Shown here piece by piece: positions 1 through 51,200 of a DNA stretch of 64,000 nt. This DNA is from Ctena decussata. Taxonomy: Eukaryota > Mollusca > Bivalvia > Lucinida > Lucinidae. The notes beneath the pieces are model-generated. The model was not told the DNA's origin, did not search any database, and worked only from the letters and a program-made list of their open reading frames with translations. The translations under genes were made by a program, and so were the position numbers. Location of the stretch: assembly GCA_963989385.1 (NCBI GenBank), contig OZ022512.1, positions 26,371,899 through 26,435,898 of the forward strand, given 5' to 3'. Every line of letters begins with the position of its first letter. Positions within the stretch are counted from its first letter, which is position 1.

Positions 1-435
1 AACTTATGCGCTCCCTTGTCAGTTCCATATTTCTGTATGCCTGTGAATCGTGGACCTTGACAGCAGAGTTAGAGAAAAGAACGCAGGCCTTTGAGATGAG
101 ATGCTACCGAAGGTTACTGAACATTTCGTACAAGGACCATATAACCAATGAAGAGGTTCGCAGGAAGATCCAAGCAGCCATTGGAGAATATGATGAACTC
201 ATGGCGCTGGTCAAGAAACGGAAACTAAAGTGGTTTGGCCTGGTTTAGCAAAGACAATTCTTCAGGGCACAGTGAAAGGAAAAAGAAGAAGAGGTAGACA
301 GAAGAAGAGGTGGGAAGACAATATCAAGGAGTGGACAGGAATGGATTTTGCCAGCTCAACTAGGGCAGCTGAAGACGGGACAAGGTGGAAAGGGATTGTT
401 TGGAAGTCATCTGTGGTGCCCCCAACGACCTAGTA
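1..435 (+). pseudogene. 3' end of a non-LTR retrotransposon reverse transcriptase, frameshifted
   Basis: Frame 6-248 is joined by a frameshift to frame 230-433. Together they look like the C-terminal tail of a LINE endonuclease/reverse-transcriptase polyprotein: an ACESW-like stretch, a KLKWFG stretch, then a very basic GKRRRGRQKKRWEDNIKEW segment. Bases are missing around 240, after the KWFG codons, where related elements usually continue with a His-Val-rich segment. The 5' part lies outside the window or is lost. It is a dead fragment, not a host gene. The LINE clade cannot be fixed from this piece. Confidence 0.75.
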
Positions 436-742
436 AGGATACATACACACCTGGCTGACAGCTTCCTTGAAGTTGTCAAGGTTTTAAGGTGGCAACAGGG
501 AGATTATTTCACTGGATGACTGTGAGTGAGTAAACAGAGTATTTATAATAATCAGTCCGGGTTTACATCTGCCCGTGGCTCAAATCAGATAAAAAGAAAT
601 AAAAAAAGGTACAGAGAAAGTGTCTCCAACTTTGTTCAGAACAAATACCTATTGATTCGCTCGAGAAACATAGGGAATATACAGACTATGTTGAAACTTA
701 CAAATTCTTACATAATATATAACTCCTGCAGATGTTTATTTT

Positions 743-940
743 AATAAGCCTGCTCGCGAACGACGAGAACATCTACAGAAAATCATGAAGCAGTACAGTC
801 GCACAGATATAAGAAAGAACTTCTTCTCTAATCGAGTGGTGAACAGCTGGAACGCCCTGACAGACACAACTGCGCAGAACAATCAAGCTATGGTTTCGAT
901 GAAGCAGAAACTGAAAGCTGGCCTTGACTGTGTCAGCTAA
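743..940 (+). pseudogene. LINE reverse-transcriptase C-terminal remnant
   Basis: Reading 743-940 gives a run ending in a stop at 938-940. It contains RKNFFSNRVVNSWNAL, typical of the last part of LINE reverse transcriptases, where an FFSxRVVxxWNxLP-type motif is common. There is no upstream catalytic domain nearby. It is a second LINE fossil, separate from the one at 1-435 and in a different frame. Confidence 0.6.
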
Positions 941-1802
941 ACTACCAAGTATACCAAGTTGTCTGTAAGCCAGTGGATGGGTATTTCGTGAAATGCAGGT
1001 CAGTGGTATATAGGTTGGGAATGGTACTGCGACGTAGGCATAACTGATCTTGTAAAAATGTGCCAATCGAGCTGCTCAAGGTTGTGCTAGCCCAGTCTGC
1101 CTATCATGACTGGAACACTTGCATATGGACGGACGAACAGATGGATGGATGGGGCCATGTGATATTTTCATCTGAAGTGACCATGGGTATAACAAAAAGT
1201 CATGCTGATTTATCATCTGCGACTTTAGAACAAAAACTGCATAATTACTTCAAAAAGATTTTTTTCTCCATTCCTGATCTCTGCAAGATCCCTCTCAATT
1301 GAGTTACTACGAAGCACACTTCCCAACGTACCCAAGACTCGCTTGTGTAGATCCGGTTCGATTCGGTCCGATCCGCTAACTCGTGACACCGCTCTTATTG
1401 TTCGAAGCACTCGTATAACTCAACACAGTATATCGAACGTGCCCACTAAATTCACCCGGCGGCCGTGTCACTAGCCTCGACCAAAAGTGAAAGTGGAAGG
1501 TGGAGACGGAAATAATGCTAACTTCATGATTTGAATTTTTAAAATTAAATAATAATTGAATCAGCTGTCTTAGCGAATAAGTATGAAGTTTACTTCTTAT
1601 TGTTTTCAGGTTTAATCATTTACTATGTATTGATATGATCTCCAATGTGTTTTGCCAGCAAAATTTTGAGTGTCAATTGAAATTTCGGCAGTCATTTAAA
1701 TTCGACAGCTTTGCATTTAACTTGTGATGCCACAGGTATCAGTTCAAACGGTGTATCATTGATAGGTATATATTAAAGACTGCTCTTATTTCAGAATCAG
1801 TC
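941..1802 (+). promoter_or_regulatory. FAAH upstream region, promoter not resolved
   Basis: No coding frame is convincing here. About 1380-1500 is richer in CpG than its surroundings (CCCGGCGGCCG near 1456) and could hold a transcription start or a 5' UTR exon. A TTTCAG at 1789-1794 just before the FAAH ATG could be a splice acceptor for a separate 5' UTR exon. No TATA box can be assigned with confidence. The call rests on position only. Confidence 0.3.
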
Positions 1803-39356
<37,554 letters not shown>

Positions 39357-39825
39357 TTCCAGTAATCTTTCTATAGACAGCTCTACCAAAATAACTCTGC
39401 GTTGCCATCACCCTTACCTTATAAATTCTAAAAGGAGCTGGCCAAACTTAAAATTTGGACAATTTAGTTTGTTAACAAGTGTAATCCAGCATGTGCTGGT
39501 TGTTAAGGGTGTTTGTTGTCACAATTAATTTTTGAAATTTATTTAGTGTTTACCATAAAAGCAAACAGTCTTAGCTAAAAGTGCACAACTCAGATATGAC
39601 TGCTTCTGCAGGAGCCATCTGATCAGGGTTTGCACAGTTCGCTATTCTGTCAACAGTTTTAGATAAAATCTGACTAAGCTAGTGATTTGTCCAATTTAGA
39701 TATGAAAATGTATGTTGCAGAAGTTTTCATTTAAAGGTGTCCCAGTACAAATTTTCTACGGTGAACAGTGTCTGAAAATAGAGATCAAAGTCATTGATAT
39801 GCTAGCTTTCCTCAATGTGCCTTTT
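39357..39825. other. FAAH 3' flank with a short MITE-like palindrome
   Basis: Probable 3' UTR followed by a decayed palindromic piece at 39555-39665 (AAGCAAACAGTC, GATATGACTGCTTCTGCAGG, ATCTGATCAGGGTTTGCAC). No further coding potential is visible. Confidence 0.45.
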
Positions 39826-41264
39826 TAGCTCACTAGAGCCGAAGGCTCCGGGGGAGCTTATAGGATAGGCAGTTGTCTGTCGTATGTCGTTGTCCGTCAA
39901 CACTTTTAAACGACATCTCCTCTGAAGCTACCAGGCCGATTGGGCCCAAATTTCATCTGTAGCATCCTTGGGCTGGGGGATTGAAAGTTTGTGTTTTTTT
40001 ATGAAAATCGGCTCTTTAGTTTGGTTGCTATGACAACTTAGAGCTCCCATAGACTTATAATGGGGAAAATTGATAAATGGCATTTTCTGCCATGCCATTG
40101 CAGATATGTTGACAAAACTTTTATAGAAATGTTCCTTGAGAAGTCTTATATCAGCTGTATGTTTTTTGACCCACTGCTCCTTTTATTGGTTGCCATGGAA
40201 ACCAAAATGCAAAAATATGGATAAAAAATACTTCAAAAATTATCTCCTCTGAAACCACTGGGCTGATAAGACCCAGATTTCATCTGTAGTATCCTTGGGC
40301 TGGGGGATTGAAAGTTTGTGTTTTTTATGAAAATCGGCTCCTTAGTTTGGTTGCTATGGCAACTTAGAGTTGCATTGATGTATAGTGGGGAAAATTGAAA
40401 AATGGCATTTACTGCCAAGCCATTGCAGATATGTTGACAAAACTTTTATAGAAATGTTCCTTGAGAGGTCTTATATCAGCTGTATGTTTTTGACCCACTG
40501 CTCCTTTTATTGGTTGCCATGGAAACCAATCTGCAAAAATATGGATAAAAAATACTTCAAAAATTATCTCCTCAGAAGCCACTGGGCTGATAAGGCCCAG
40601 ATTTCATCTGTAGTATCCTTAGGCTGTGAGATTGAAAGTTTGTGTGTGTTTTTTTTAATGAAAATTGGCTCTTTAGTTTTGTTGCTATGGCAACTTGAGT
40701 TGTATTGACTTATAATGGGGAAAATTGAAAATGGCATTTACTGCCAAGCCATTGCGGATATGTTGATAAAACTTTTATAGAAATGTTCCTTGAGAAGTTT
40801 TCTATCAGCTTTATGTTTTTTGACCCACTGCTCTTTTTATTGGTTGCCATGGAAACCAAAATGCAAAAAAAATGGAAATAAACTACTTAAAAAATTATCT
40901 CCTCAGAAGCCACTAGGTCGATAAGGACCAGATTTCATCAGTAGTAGCCTTGGGCTGGGCAATTGAAAATTTGTGTTTTTGTTTTTTGTTTCTGAAAATA
41001 GGCTCTTTCATTTGGTTGCAATGGCAAATTAGAGTTGCATTGACTTATGATGGGGAAAATAAAAAAATGGCATTTACTACAATCAAAATACGGAAAATAG
41101 TTATATATTTTGTTATCAACTCAACAGACTGTCACACTGAGACTTTGTAGTTGTATATTTTGTATTAGCCTGTACAAATGTGACAGCAATTTTGAGCCTA
41201 TACATTTTTGAAAGCAATTTTGAGCTAGAGATCTGTTGAGCTTTGTGGCCCATGGGCCTCTTGT
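39826..41264 (-). mobile_element. Hairpin-capped tandem-core element, GCCATGGAAACC core
   Basis: Begins TAGCTCACTAGAGCCGAAGG, with the GAGCCGAAGGCTC hairpin. Ends GGCCCATGGGCCTCTTG. It has about four units near 325 bp with GGTTGCCATGGAAACC (near 40187, 40511 and 40841), ATTGCAGATATGTTGACAAA and GAGAAGTCTTATATCAGC. A GTCCGTC tract is present near 39890. Confidence 0.78.
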
Positions 41265-41277
41265 TTGATGAAAGTAA

Positions 41278-43427
41278 GTACTGTATTTCTTGGGTTACAA
41301 GACAAAGCTTTTCCCTTCCAACACAATCCCAACAAGAGGGCCATGAGGCCCTGAATCGCTCACCTGAACAATTGGCAAGGTGGCTTTTACTTATCATGTC
41401 TGAAATTGTCAAAATATAAGTCTTGGGTCAAAAGTCAAAGAATGACCATGACCACTTGTCATAAATCTTCATGTACTCATCAAGACAACCATATATACCA
41501 TTTTTAGGCCAAAATCTTCAAAACTTTCCACGAAATCTTATGTTCTAGCATTTTCCCATATTTGACCATGCCGCCAAAAAGGTCAGGGTAAACCCAAGGT
41601 CACCATTTGAACACTCTTGGTGGTACTCTAGTACTCCATGCTACTTACCAAGTTTCAAGGCCATAGGTTATTGGTTCTGGAGAAGAAAAATATTAAAGAT
41701 TTATACCATAAGTGGTAATGGCGGCCATGTTGGTCATGTGATCTGGACCGTTTGAACAAATTTTTATTCAATCAACCCCTGGAGGCTCTATATGAAATGT
41801 GTTTACAATTGGCCCTTTGACTTTTGAGGAAATGGTTACGAATATCAAAATATGAGCGATCTGGATCAAAGGTCAAGAAATGACCTTGACCTCTTGTACT
41901 CATAATTCTTCATGACCTCATTAAGACAACTGTATATACCAATTTTTAGGCCAAAATCTTCAAAACTTTCCATGAAATCTTATGTTCTAGGATTTTCCCA
42001 TATTTGACCTTGCCGTAAAAAAGGTCAAGGTCAACACAAGGTCATAATTTGAATTATCTTGATAGTACTCAAGTACCCAATGCTACATACCAAGTCTCAA
42101 GGCCATTGGTTAATTGGTTCTGGCGAAGAAGGTTTTTAAAGGTTTTTACCATATATGGGCATAGTGGCCATGTTGGTCATGTGACCATGACCGTTAGAAA
42201 TTTTTTTCATTCCCTCAACCCCTGGAGGCTCTATATTAGATTTGGTCACAATTGGCCCAGTGGTTTTTGAGGAGATTGTTTGAAATTGTCAAAATATGAG
42301 AGTACTGGGTCAAAGGTCAAAGAATGACCTTGACCTCTTGTACTCACAAATCTTCATGTACTCATTAAGATGACTGTATATACCAATTTTTAGGCTAAAA
42401 TCTACAAAACTTATCATGAAATCTCATGTTCTAGCATTTTCCCAAATTTGACCTTGCCGTAAAAAAAGTCAAGGTCAACACAAGGTCATAATTTGAACAA
42501 TCTTGATAGTACTCAAGTACCCAATGCTACATATCAAAACTCAAGGCCATCGGTCAACTGGTTCTGGAGAAGATGATTTTTAAAGGTTTTTACCATATAA
42601 GGGCGTGGTGGCCATGTTGGTCATGTGACCTGGACGGTATGAATAAATTTTTGTTCCCTCAACCCCTGCAGGCTTTATATGAAATTTGGTTTCAATTGGC
42701 TAAGTGGCTTTTGAGTAGATTGTTAGAACTTGTCAAAATATAAGAGTTCAGGGTCAAAGGTCAAAGAATGACCTTGACCTCGTATACTCGTAAATCTTCA
42801 TGTAGTCATTAAGATGACTGTAGATACCAATTTTTAGCCTAAAATCTTCAACAGTTTCCAAGATATCTTATGTTGTAGCATCTTGCCATATAAAAGCATA
42901 AGGAAGCAAATTTGACCTTACCGTAAAAAAGGTCAAGGTCAACCCAAGGTCATAATTTGAACAATCTTGGTAGTACTCGCGTACCCAATGCTACATACCA
43001 AGTTTCAAGGCCATCGGCCTATTGGTTCTGGAGAAGAAGATTTTTTCAGGTTTTTACCATATATGGGCATGGCGGCCATGTTGGTCATGTGACCAGGACG
43101 GTTTGAACAACTTTTCGTTCCTAAGGTCCCAGGAGGCTATATATGAAATTTGGTTACAATTGGCCCAGCGGTTTTAGAGGAGAAGTCGTTTGAAATTGTG
43201 GACGGACGGACGACGGACGGACGGACGACGGAGCCTTACCATCCTATAAGCTCCCCCGGAGCCGCTGGCTCAGGTGAGCTAAAAATCTAGATCCATCTTA
43301 CAAGATGGATCTAGATTTTCGGGATTGTTTTGGAAGGGAACACCCCATCTTATAGCAGAATTTTTTACAATTAAGATATTTGGGGTCATTATAGAGAGGG
43401 AAAATCCCTGTCTGATAGGCCAAATTA
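41278..43427. mobile_element. Host MITE (TACTGTATTTCTTGGG) split by a P1 element
   Basis: Left piece 41278-41332: GTACTGTATTTCTTGGGTTA to CAACACAATCCC. Right piece 43282-43427: AATCTAGATCCATCTTACAA, GGGATTGTTTTGGAAGGG and CCCTGTCTGATAGG. These are the words of the 16340 and 18990 family. The 1.95-kb block between is the P1 insertion. Confidence 0.65.
41333..43281 (+). mobile_element. P1 tandem-core element, intact copy
   Basis: Same ends and order as 29027-30966, with four units (CCATGTTGGTCATGTG near 41724, 42166, 42610 and 43074). (GGACGGAC)n lies at about 43200 and the end is GGAGCCGCTGGCTCAGGTGA. It is highly similar to the intron 9 copy. Confidence 0.88.
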
Positions 43428-43539
43428 ATGTATTTATAGTCTCAATTTTGATTGTGTATTTTTTTGTGTACTAAAATTGTTGTAGACTGAAAATTGAGCT
43501 ATGCTGTATGGAATATATTTTTAATATGTATTTGAACGG

Positions 43540-43768
43540 GACATGAGAAAACCAACAAAGTGACATGTGTGGCAAGCGAAGACTCAGATCAGCCTGGGCA
43601 TCTGCCCAATCTGATTCACTGTCTGCATAAAGCTATCTTAGACCCTTAGCTACCCTTCAAACGCATAACGTAGACACTGATCAGATTGAGACAGATGCCC
43701 AGGCTGATCTGAGTCATAGCTGGGCGCACATGCCACTTTGTTGGTTTTCTGGTGTCACAGCTCATTTG
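43540..43768. mobile_element. Fold-back MITE, CCAACAAAGTGGC family, copy 3
   Basis: GAGAAAACCAACAAAGTGAC at the left, GCCACTTTGTTGGTTTTCTG at the right, CAGATCAGCCTGGGCATCTG inside. Confidence 0.85.
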
Positions 43769-43873
43769 TTTAGGGCTGTTCCAGGAAAAATTTACATCCA
43801 GAGGCAGGAAAAGTTTTGGTGGTGGGGGGTGAAGAGTTAGACAATACTGCCATTTCTTAGAGTTAGGGTAATC

Positions 43874-43924
43874 AGAGCTCCAGATAAGAGGAGTTTTTGA
43901 GGATAATTCTGATATAACTTTTTA
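43874..43924. mobile_element. Left half of a split snap-back MITE (level 0 of the 8-kb nest)
   Basis: AGAGCTCCAGATAAGAGGAG and GAGGATAATTCTGATATAAC match the left end of the family at 52596. Its right half, with GTTGTGACCCCTCATCAG, resumes at 52068. Confidence 0.7.
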
Positions 43925-46347
43925 GCTCACCTGAGCCAGCGGCTCCAGGGGAGCTTATAGGATGGTAAGGCTCCGTCGTCCGTCCGTCCGTCCGTCGTCC
44001 GTCCACAATTTCAAATGACTTCTCCTCTGAAACCGCCGGGCCGATTGTAACCAAATTTCATATAGAGCCTCCTGGGACCTTAGGAACGAAAAGTTGTTCA
44101 AACGGTCTTGGTCACATGACCAACATGGCCGCCATGCCCATATATGGTAAAAACCTAAAAAAATCTTCTTCTCCAGAACCAGTAGGCCGATGGCCTTGAA
44201 ACTTGATATGTAGCATCGGGTACGCGAGTACTACCAAGATTGTTCAAATTATGACCTTGGGTTGACCTTGACCTTTTTTACGGTAAGGTCAAATTTGTTT
44301 CCTTATGCTTTTATATGGCAAAATGCTACAACATAAGATATCTTGGAAACTGTTGAAGATTTTGGGCTAAAAATTGGTATCTACAGTCATCTTAATGACT
44401 ACATGAAGATTTACAAGTACAAGAGGTCAAGGTCATTCTTTGACCTTTGACCCAGAACTCTCATATTTTGATAAGTTCTAACAATCTCCTCAAAAGCCAC
44501 TGGGCCAATTGAAACCAAATTTCATATAGAACCTTCAGGGGTTGAGGGAACAAAAATTTATTCATACGGTCCAGGTCACATGACCAACATGGCCACCACG
44601 CCCATATATGGTAAAAAGCTTTAAAAATCTTCTTCTCCAGAACCAATTGACCGATGGCCTTGAGACTCGGTATGTAGCATTGGGTACTTGAGTACTATCA
44701 AGATTGTTCAAATTATGACCTTGGGTTGACCTTGACCTTTTTACGGCAAGGTCAAATATGGGAAAATGCTAGAACATGAGATTTCATGATAAGTTTTGAA
44801 GATTTTGGCCTGAAGATTGGTATATACAGTCATCTTAATGAGTACATGAAGACCAAGAGGTCAAGGTCATTCTTTGACCTTTGACCCAGAACTCTCATAT
44901 TTTGACAATTTCAAACAATCTCCTCAAAAACCACTTGGCCAATTGTGACCAAATTTTATATAGAGCCTCCAGGGGTTGAGGGAATGAAAAAAATTTCTAA
45001 CGGTCCTGGTCACATGACCAACATGGCCACTATGACCATATATGGTAAAAACCTTTAAAAATCTTCTTCTCCAGAACCAATTGACCGATGGCCATGAGAC
45101 TTGGTATGTAGCATTGGGTACTTGAGTACTATCAAGATTGTTCAAATTATGACCATGTGTTGACCTTGACTTTTTTTACTGCTAGGTCAAATATGGGAAA
45201 ATGGTAGAACATAAGATTTCATGGAAAGTTTTGAAGATTTTGGCCTAAAAATTGGTATACCGTTACAGTTGTCTTAATGAGGTCATGAAGAATTTTGAGA
45301 TTTAGATTGCTCATAGTTTGACATTTTTAACCATTTCCTCAAAAGCCAAAGGGCCAATTGTAAACACATTTCATATAGAGCCTCTAGGGGTTGATTGAAT
45401 AAAAATTTGTTCAAACGGTCCAGGTCACATGGCCAACATGGCCGCCATTACCACTTATGGTATAAATCTTTAATAATACACCTATGGCCTTGAAACTTGG
45501 TAAGTAGCATGGAGTACTAGAGCACCACCAAGTCTGTTCAAATGGTGACCTTGGATTTACCTTGACCTTTTTTTGCGGCATGGTCAAATATGGAAAAATG
45601 CTAGAACACAAGATTTCGTGGAAAGTTTTGAAGATTTTGGCCAAAAATGGTATACAGTACAGCCGTCGACATCTTACTATCAATCGCTACGCGTCGTGAC
45701 GTGTAGTGGAGCGTGAAAAAGATTAAATCCCACGCTGTTCCCTCGATATTCCCGCGCTATTTCCACGCCTCGCCGCGCCACTCCACGCCCGCTCCGCTCC
45801 TCGCCGCGCAGCGTGGGAGCGGCGTGGGAATATTTCGCACCTATCTAGACGCGGCGCGATTGCTCCGCGACGACTGGCGACCACGCCTCTAGCGATGTTT
45901 GAAATGTGTGCAGTCATACATGTAGTGAACTTTTACACAAGTCGTGTGTGTAGTTTTACCCAATGATGTAGATATATAAAAATATTAAAACAAAATACAC
46001 CCGCCGATCTCGCATCACGCCGAAATTTTCATCTTTTCAGCGCTAGTTTCTTGTAAGTGTTTTGGGAGTGTTTCGCGCGAAGGTTTCAAGCTTCATGCAT
46101 GATATTTGCGGTAATACTCTCGCGGGATGGGATGCGAGAAACTTCGTGCTTCTGTAGAAGATCGATGTGTTACCATTCTCCCGAAAATGATAAAAGCTCT
46201 GTTTTTCATTTAACTTATTTCATTCAATTTAAATGATGCAAGCTTTATGAAGTTTTGGCAGTTTTTGCAATAAAAGTAAATAGGGCCTAGGCACCCTTAG
46301 AAAGTGAATTTCTATAATTTCAAGCACAAGTTTGGGACATCGTTTTT

Positions 46348-48297
46348 TAGCTCACCTGAGCCAGCGGCTCCGGGGGAGCTTATAGGACGGTAAGGCTCCG
46401 TCGTCCGTCTGTCGTCCGTCAACAATTTCAAACGACTTCTCCTCTGAAACCGCTAGGCCGATTGTAACCAAATTTCATATAGAGCCTCCTGGGACCTTAG
46501 GAACGAAAAGTTGGTCAAACGGTCCTGGTCACATGACCAACATGGCCACCATGCCCATATATGGTAAAAACCTGAAAAAATCTTCTTCTCCAGAACCGAT
46601 AGGTCTATGGTCTTGAAACTTGGTATGTAGCATCGGGTACGCGAGTACTACCAAGATTGTTCAAATTATGACCTTGGGTTGACCTTGACCTTTTTTACGG
46701 TAAGGTCAAATTTGCTTACTCATGCTTTTATATGGCAAATGCTGCAACATAAGATAATCTTGGAAACTGTTGAAGATTTTGGCCTAGAAATTGGTACATA
46801 CAGTCATCTTAATGACTACATGAAGATTTATGAGTACAAGAGGTCAAGGTCATTCTTTGACCTTTGACCCAGAACTCTCATATTTTGACAATATCAAACA
46901 ATCTCCTCAAAAACCACAAGGCCAATTGTAACCAAATTTCATATAGATCCTCCAGGGGTTGAGGGAATGAAAATTTGTGCATACGGTCCAGGTCACATGA
47001 CCAACATGGCCACCACGCCCATATATGGTAAAAACCTTTAAAAATCTTCTTCTCCAGAACCAGTAGACCGATGGCCTTGAAACTCGGTATGTAGCATTGG
47101 GTACTCAAGTACTATCAAGATTGTTCAAATTATGACCCTGGGTCGACCTTGACCTTTTTTACGGCAAGGTCAAATATGGGAAAATGCTAGAACATGAGAT
47201 TTCATGGAAAGTTTTGAAGATTTTGGCCTAAAAATTGGTACTTAGAATCATCTTAATGAGTACATGAAGATTTTTTAGTACAAGAGGTCAAGGTCATTCT
47301 TTGACCTTTGACCCAGAAATCTCAAATTTTGACAATTTCAAACAATCTGCTCTAAAACCACTGTGCCAATTGAAACCAAATTTCATATAGAGCCTCGAGG
47401 GGTTGATGGAATGAAAACATTTTCTAAGGGTCCTGGACATATGACCAACATGGCCGCCATGCCCATATATGGTAAATACCTTTAAAAATCTTCTTCTCCA
47501 GAACCAATTGACAGATGGCCTTGAGACTATGTAAGTAGCATCGGGTACTTGAGTACTATCAAGATTGTTCGAATTATGACCTTGTGTTGACCTTGACCTT
47601 TTGCAGCAAGGTCAAATATGGGAAAATGGTAGAACATAAGATTTCATGGAAAGTTTTGAAGATTTTGACCTAAAAAATTGGTATACACAGTTGTCTTAAT
47701 GAGTTCATGAAGAATTATGAGTACAAGACTTAGAGGTCAAGGTCATTTTTTTACCTTTGATCCAGATTGCTCATATTTTGACATTTTCAACCATTTCCTC
47801 AAAAGCCAAAGGGCCAGTTGTGAACACATTTCATATAGAGCCTCCAGGGGTTGATTGAATGAAAATTTGTTCAAACGGTCCAGGTCACATGACCAATTTG
47901 GCCGCCATTACCGCTTACGGGATAAATCTTTAATATTTTTCTTCCCCAGAACCAATACACCTATGTTCCTGAAACTTGGTAAATAGCATGGAGTACTAGA
48001 GTTCCACCAAGACTGTTCAAATGGTGACCTTGGGTTTACCTTTACCTTTTTTGCGGCATGGTCAAATATGGGAAAATGCTAGAACACAAGATTTCATGGA
48101 ACGTTTAAGAGATTTTGGCCTAAAAATGGTATATATGGTTGTCTAATGAGTACATGAAGATTTATGAGTACAAGTGGTCATGGTCATTCTTTGACTTTTG
48201 ACCCAAAACTCATATTTTGACAATTTCAGACATGATAAGTATAAGCCACCTTGCCAATTGTTCAGGTGAGCGATTCAGGGCCTCATGGCCCTCTTGT
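46348..48297 (-). mobile_element. P1 tandem-core element nested in the TIR element (level 3)
   Basis: TAGCTCACCTGAGCCAGCGG at the left and CAGGTGAGCGATTCAGGGCC then TCATGGCCCTCTTGT at the right. Four units with GACCAACATGGCC. A T run precedes it (CGTTTTTTAGCTC). Confidence 0.87.
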
Positions 48298-51200
48298 TTC
48301 TACTTATCTCCACTATTATAACTTCCAAGACTAAGAACTCTCTCAAAAAATCTCTGCTTTATGACTTTGGCCCCGCCGCAGCTGTATTACTACTAAATGG
48401 TGGTTATTTTGGCGGGAATCTGCATGTGCGTTAAGGCACGTGCGTGCGTTAACGCGCGGGCGACTCTTAGTATTTGAGTCGGGCTATTTGTTTTCCGGTA
48501 TTTTACGCCGTGCAGTCGGAAAAGGTGCTTTGAACTGAGTGCGAACAGCGAAGACCCAGATCAGCCTACACTGTGTAATCTGATCAGCGCCCTCTGTATC
48601 TGCATTGTTTGTTGATCCCGAGGAGTCTGTACATATTTACATAACCGAAAACGATCGAGTTTATGAGAATGTGGGGTGCGCAGGTTGAACTGAGTCTACT
48701 TTCCCTATTTAGTGGAAATGTGCATGCGCGCTTTAGCGCGTGCGGTATTGTGTACTTTCTTTCTTCCTGTCTTTCTTTTTTTATTTTTAAGTTTTTGATA
48801 ATGATGCATGAACGGGAGATGAGAAACCGGGGTTGCAAAAAGAAATTGTCGGAACGACATGAAAAACGTCCTGACAAAATCTGTCAAACGCAGAGCACCA
48901 ACCAGCCTATGCACACGCATGGTATGTGCATTCAAAGTTTGCAGGAGCGTTAAGACAGACCACTGGCATAATTGCCACGAGTCCTTATTTGACCATGCGC
49001 AGCTCCCAATTCAATTTATGCTTCGAGTTTACGACTTTACTCGCATGTGCAGTAATATAAATAAGCCCGCGTTTCAAATGGACGTTAAAACACATCCGTT
49101 CAGAACATGCATATGATCCGCGACACGAGAAAACCAACAATGTGGTTGTGTGCCCAGCGCAGACTCAGATCAGCATGGGCATCCGCCTAGTCTGATCAGT
49201 CTTCGCTGCCCGCATGGAGGTACCCGAGACCCTTGGCTATCCTTTAAGATCACTGCGAAGACTCTTATCGGACTGGGCGGGTCCCCAGGCTGAGCTGAGT
49301 CTGCGCTGTGCCCACAACCACTTTGTTGGTTTTCTCGTGTCGTGGCTCAATTATCATACCATGTGCACTTACAAACATTCACAATGATTATTATGTGGTT
49401 CGAAGATGTAGAACACTGTCTGGTTTTTTTCGACGTATGGGCCTAGGGTAGATTGCGCTCATGTGCAGTCTAGTTGGAGCATTCACAGTTTGTCAAGAGA
49501 ATATAAACCAAAAGGCATACTTTGCAAAATCATTATTATTTACGTGCGCAGACTGGTCTAAGGCTTTGCGGTTCGCAGATGTAATACGATGCCTTTTTCA
49601 GATAATGATTTTTCGAGGTATGGGTACAACTGCGCATGCCTAGAGTAGATTGCGCTCATGCGCAGTCTGGTTTTGGCATTCATACTTCGTCCATAGTTTC
49701 ATTGCAGTAACCATGTAATAACTCCTACATGTATGTGTCTGGAGCTGAGCGCTGGTCTGGTAAGAGGCATCAGTAGCGAGAAATCGCAGTAAGAAAAAAA
49801 AGAAAAGACGACAAACACACCGTTCTTTTCCTGCAAATAAGAATTATACGTACAAAAGTGCCAATTACAGAATCTTGAAGAAATTATATTTAGCAAGACT
49901 AAAAAAGGGTTTGTGTACGTGCGCATGATAATCTGTATCTGCGCAGCTCTTTTTATACTGTGTACAACTATACCGTAATCATTTTAAATACTGTGACAAT
50001 TTAACCAGTTACTCTATGGGCCCTAACTTGAAGAACACTTATGCTTAAATGGGATGACACCTTGCCTAAGGCGCAGTGTGATCAGGATCTACGCTCTTCG
50101 CTTAGACTCTTTTACCCCAGTATTTAGAGTAATTACGTGCGAGTCAGATACTTTGTGTAGCAAAACACTTGGCGACAATAGTGTGCGTGCTCGTGCGTGT
50201 TTGTCTTAGTCCATCTCGGTGCACTTTTAAAAACCCATAAATTGGCAAAGGTCCGGATCAACTAAAGGCACGCCACATTTAATAGTTGATGAAAAAAAAT
50301 CATAATGATTGACGTATACATGTATATATATATATATATGCTGATCTGGCTTGTCCTAATTTCTACTACAGTAGGAGGCTCAGGATGTCAAAAAGGGTCC
50401 GACGATAAGTCGATTTTTGTGCTGGCCGACCATAAATACTCAAAGCAGTCAGCTGCCTGCACGGACCGACCCGAATCCTCACTTTGTACATGATGTAGAA
50501 TCATTTCCATTTGTTTCCTTCTGTGTGTTTACATCGTGCGCATTTACCTGTTGTGTATCTTCACTGATGATTTGAGCACGTGCAGATTTCCGCAGTCTGG
50601 AGAGTATAAAAGAGATTCCAAGTTTTTTTTTTCACGGGTAAATGGGGGAGAAAGAGAAAGAGAGAGGGGGTTCTGAAGCTGACACTGAATGTTAAATCGT
50701 AATGTGTGAACAAGAAGACTCAAGTCAGTCTGCGGGACAGTCTGCCAAGTCTGCCGGATCGAGATCGTCCGAGTGCCGAAAAAAATAAAAGCTGGTTTAA
50801 TCACAACAGAGAAATTAGAGGCTATGTGAATGCGCTGGGCATAAACACATGACGTTGAATCAACGTCGATTTAAAGCTGTGTACATGCTGGCGTAGCTCT
50901 TGCTACCGGAAAACGTCTGCGCAGTCTTATCGGGTAGTCTTAATAAGACGAGCACATATCAGCTGCGCAAATGGCAGTTTAGGGTGTTAGCGAAAAGCCT
51001 TGAACTTGATACCGGCAAACGTCTACGCAGTCTGGAAAGGGCCTGCGCGTGCGAAAGAGAGAGAGAGAAAAACAGGTTTAAATGTCTAAAGTAGAAGTTG
51101 ATACATGTACCAGAAAACGATGGCCCGGTCTGATTACGAAGATATGCAGATCGTCTGCTTAATAACCAGTTGATATTTGAACACCGTAAACTGTGTGCGC

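Noticed and set aside
48584..48953. Overlapping frames of 76-97 codons as a transposase of the 6.2-kb TIR element
   Set aside because: No DDE/D-like spacing, helix-turn-helix or recognisable domain. Frames exist on both strands over the same DNA.
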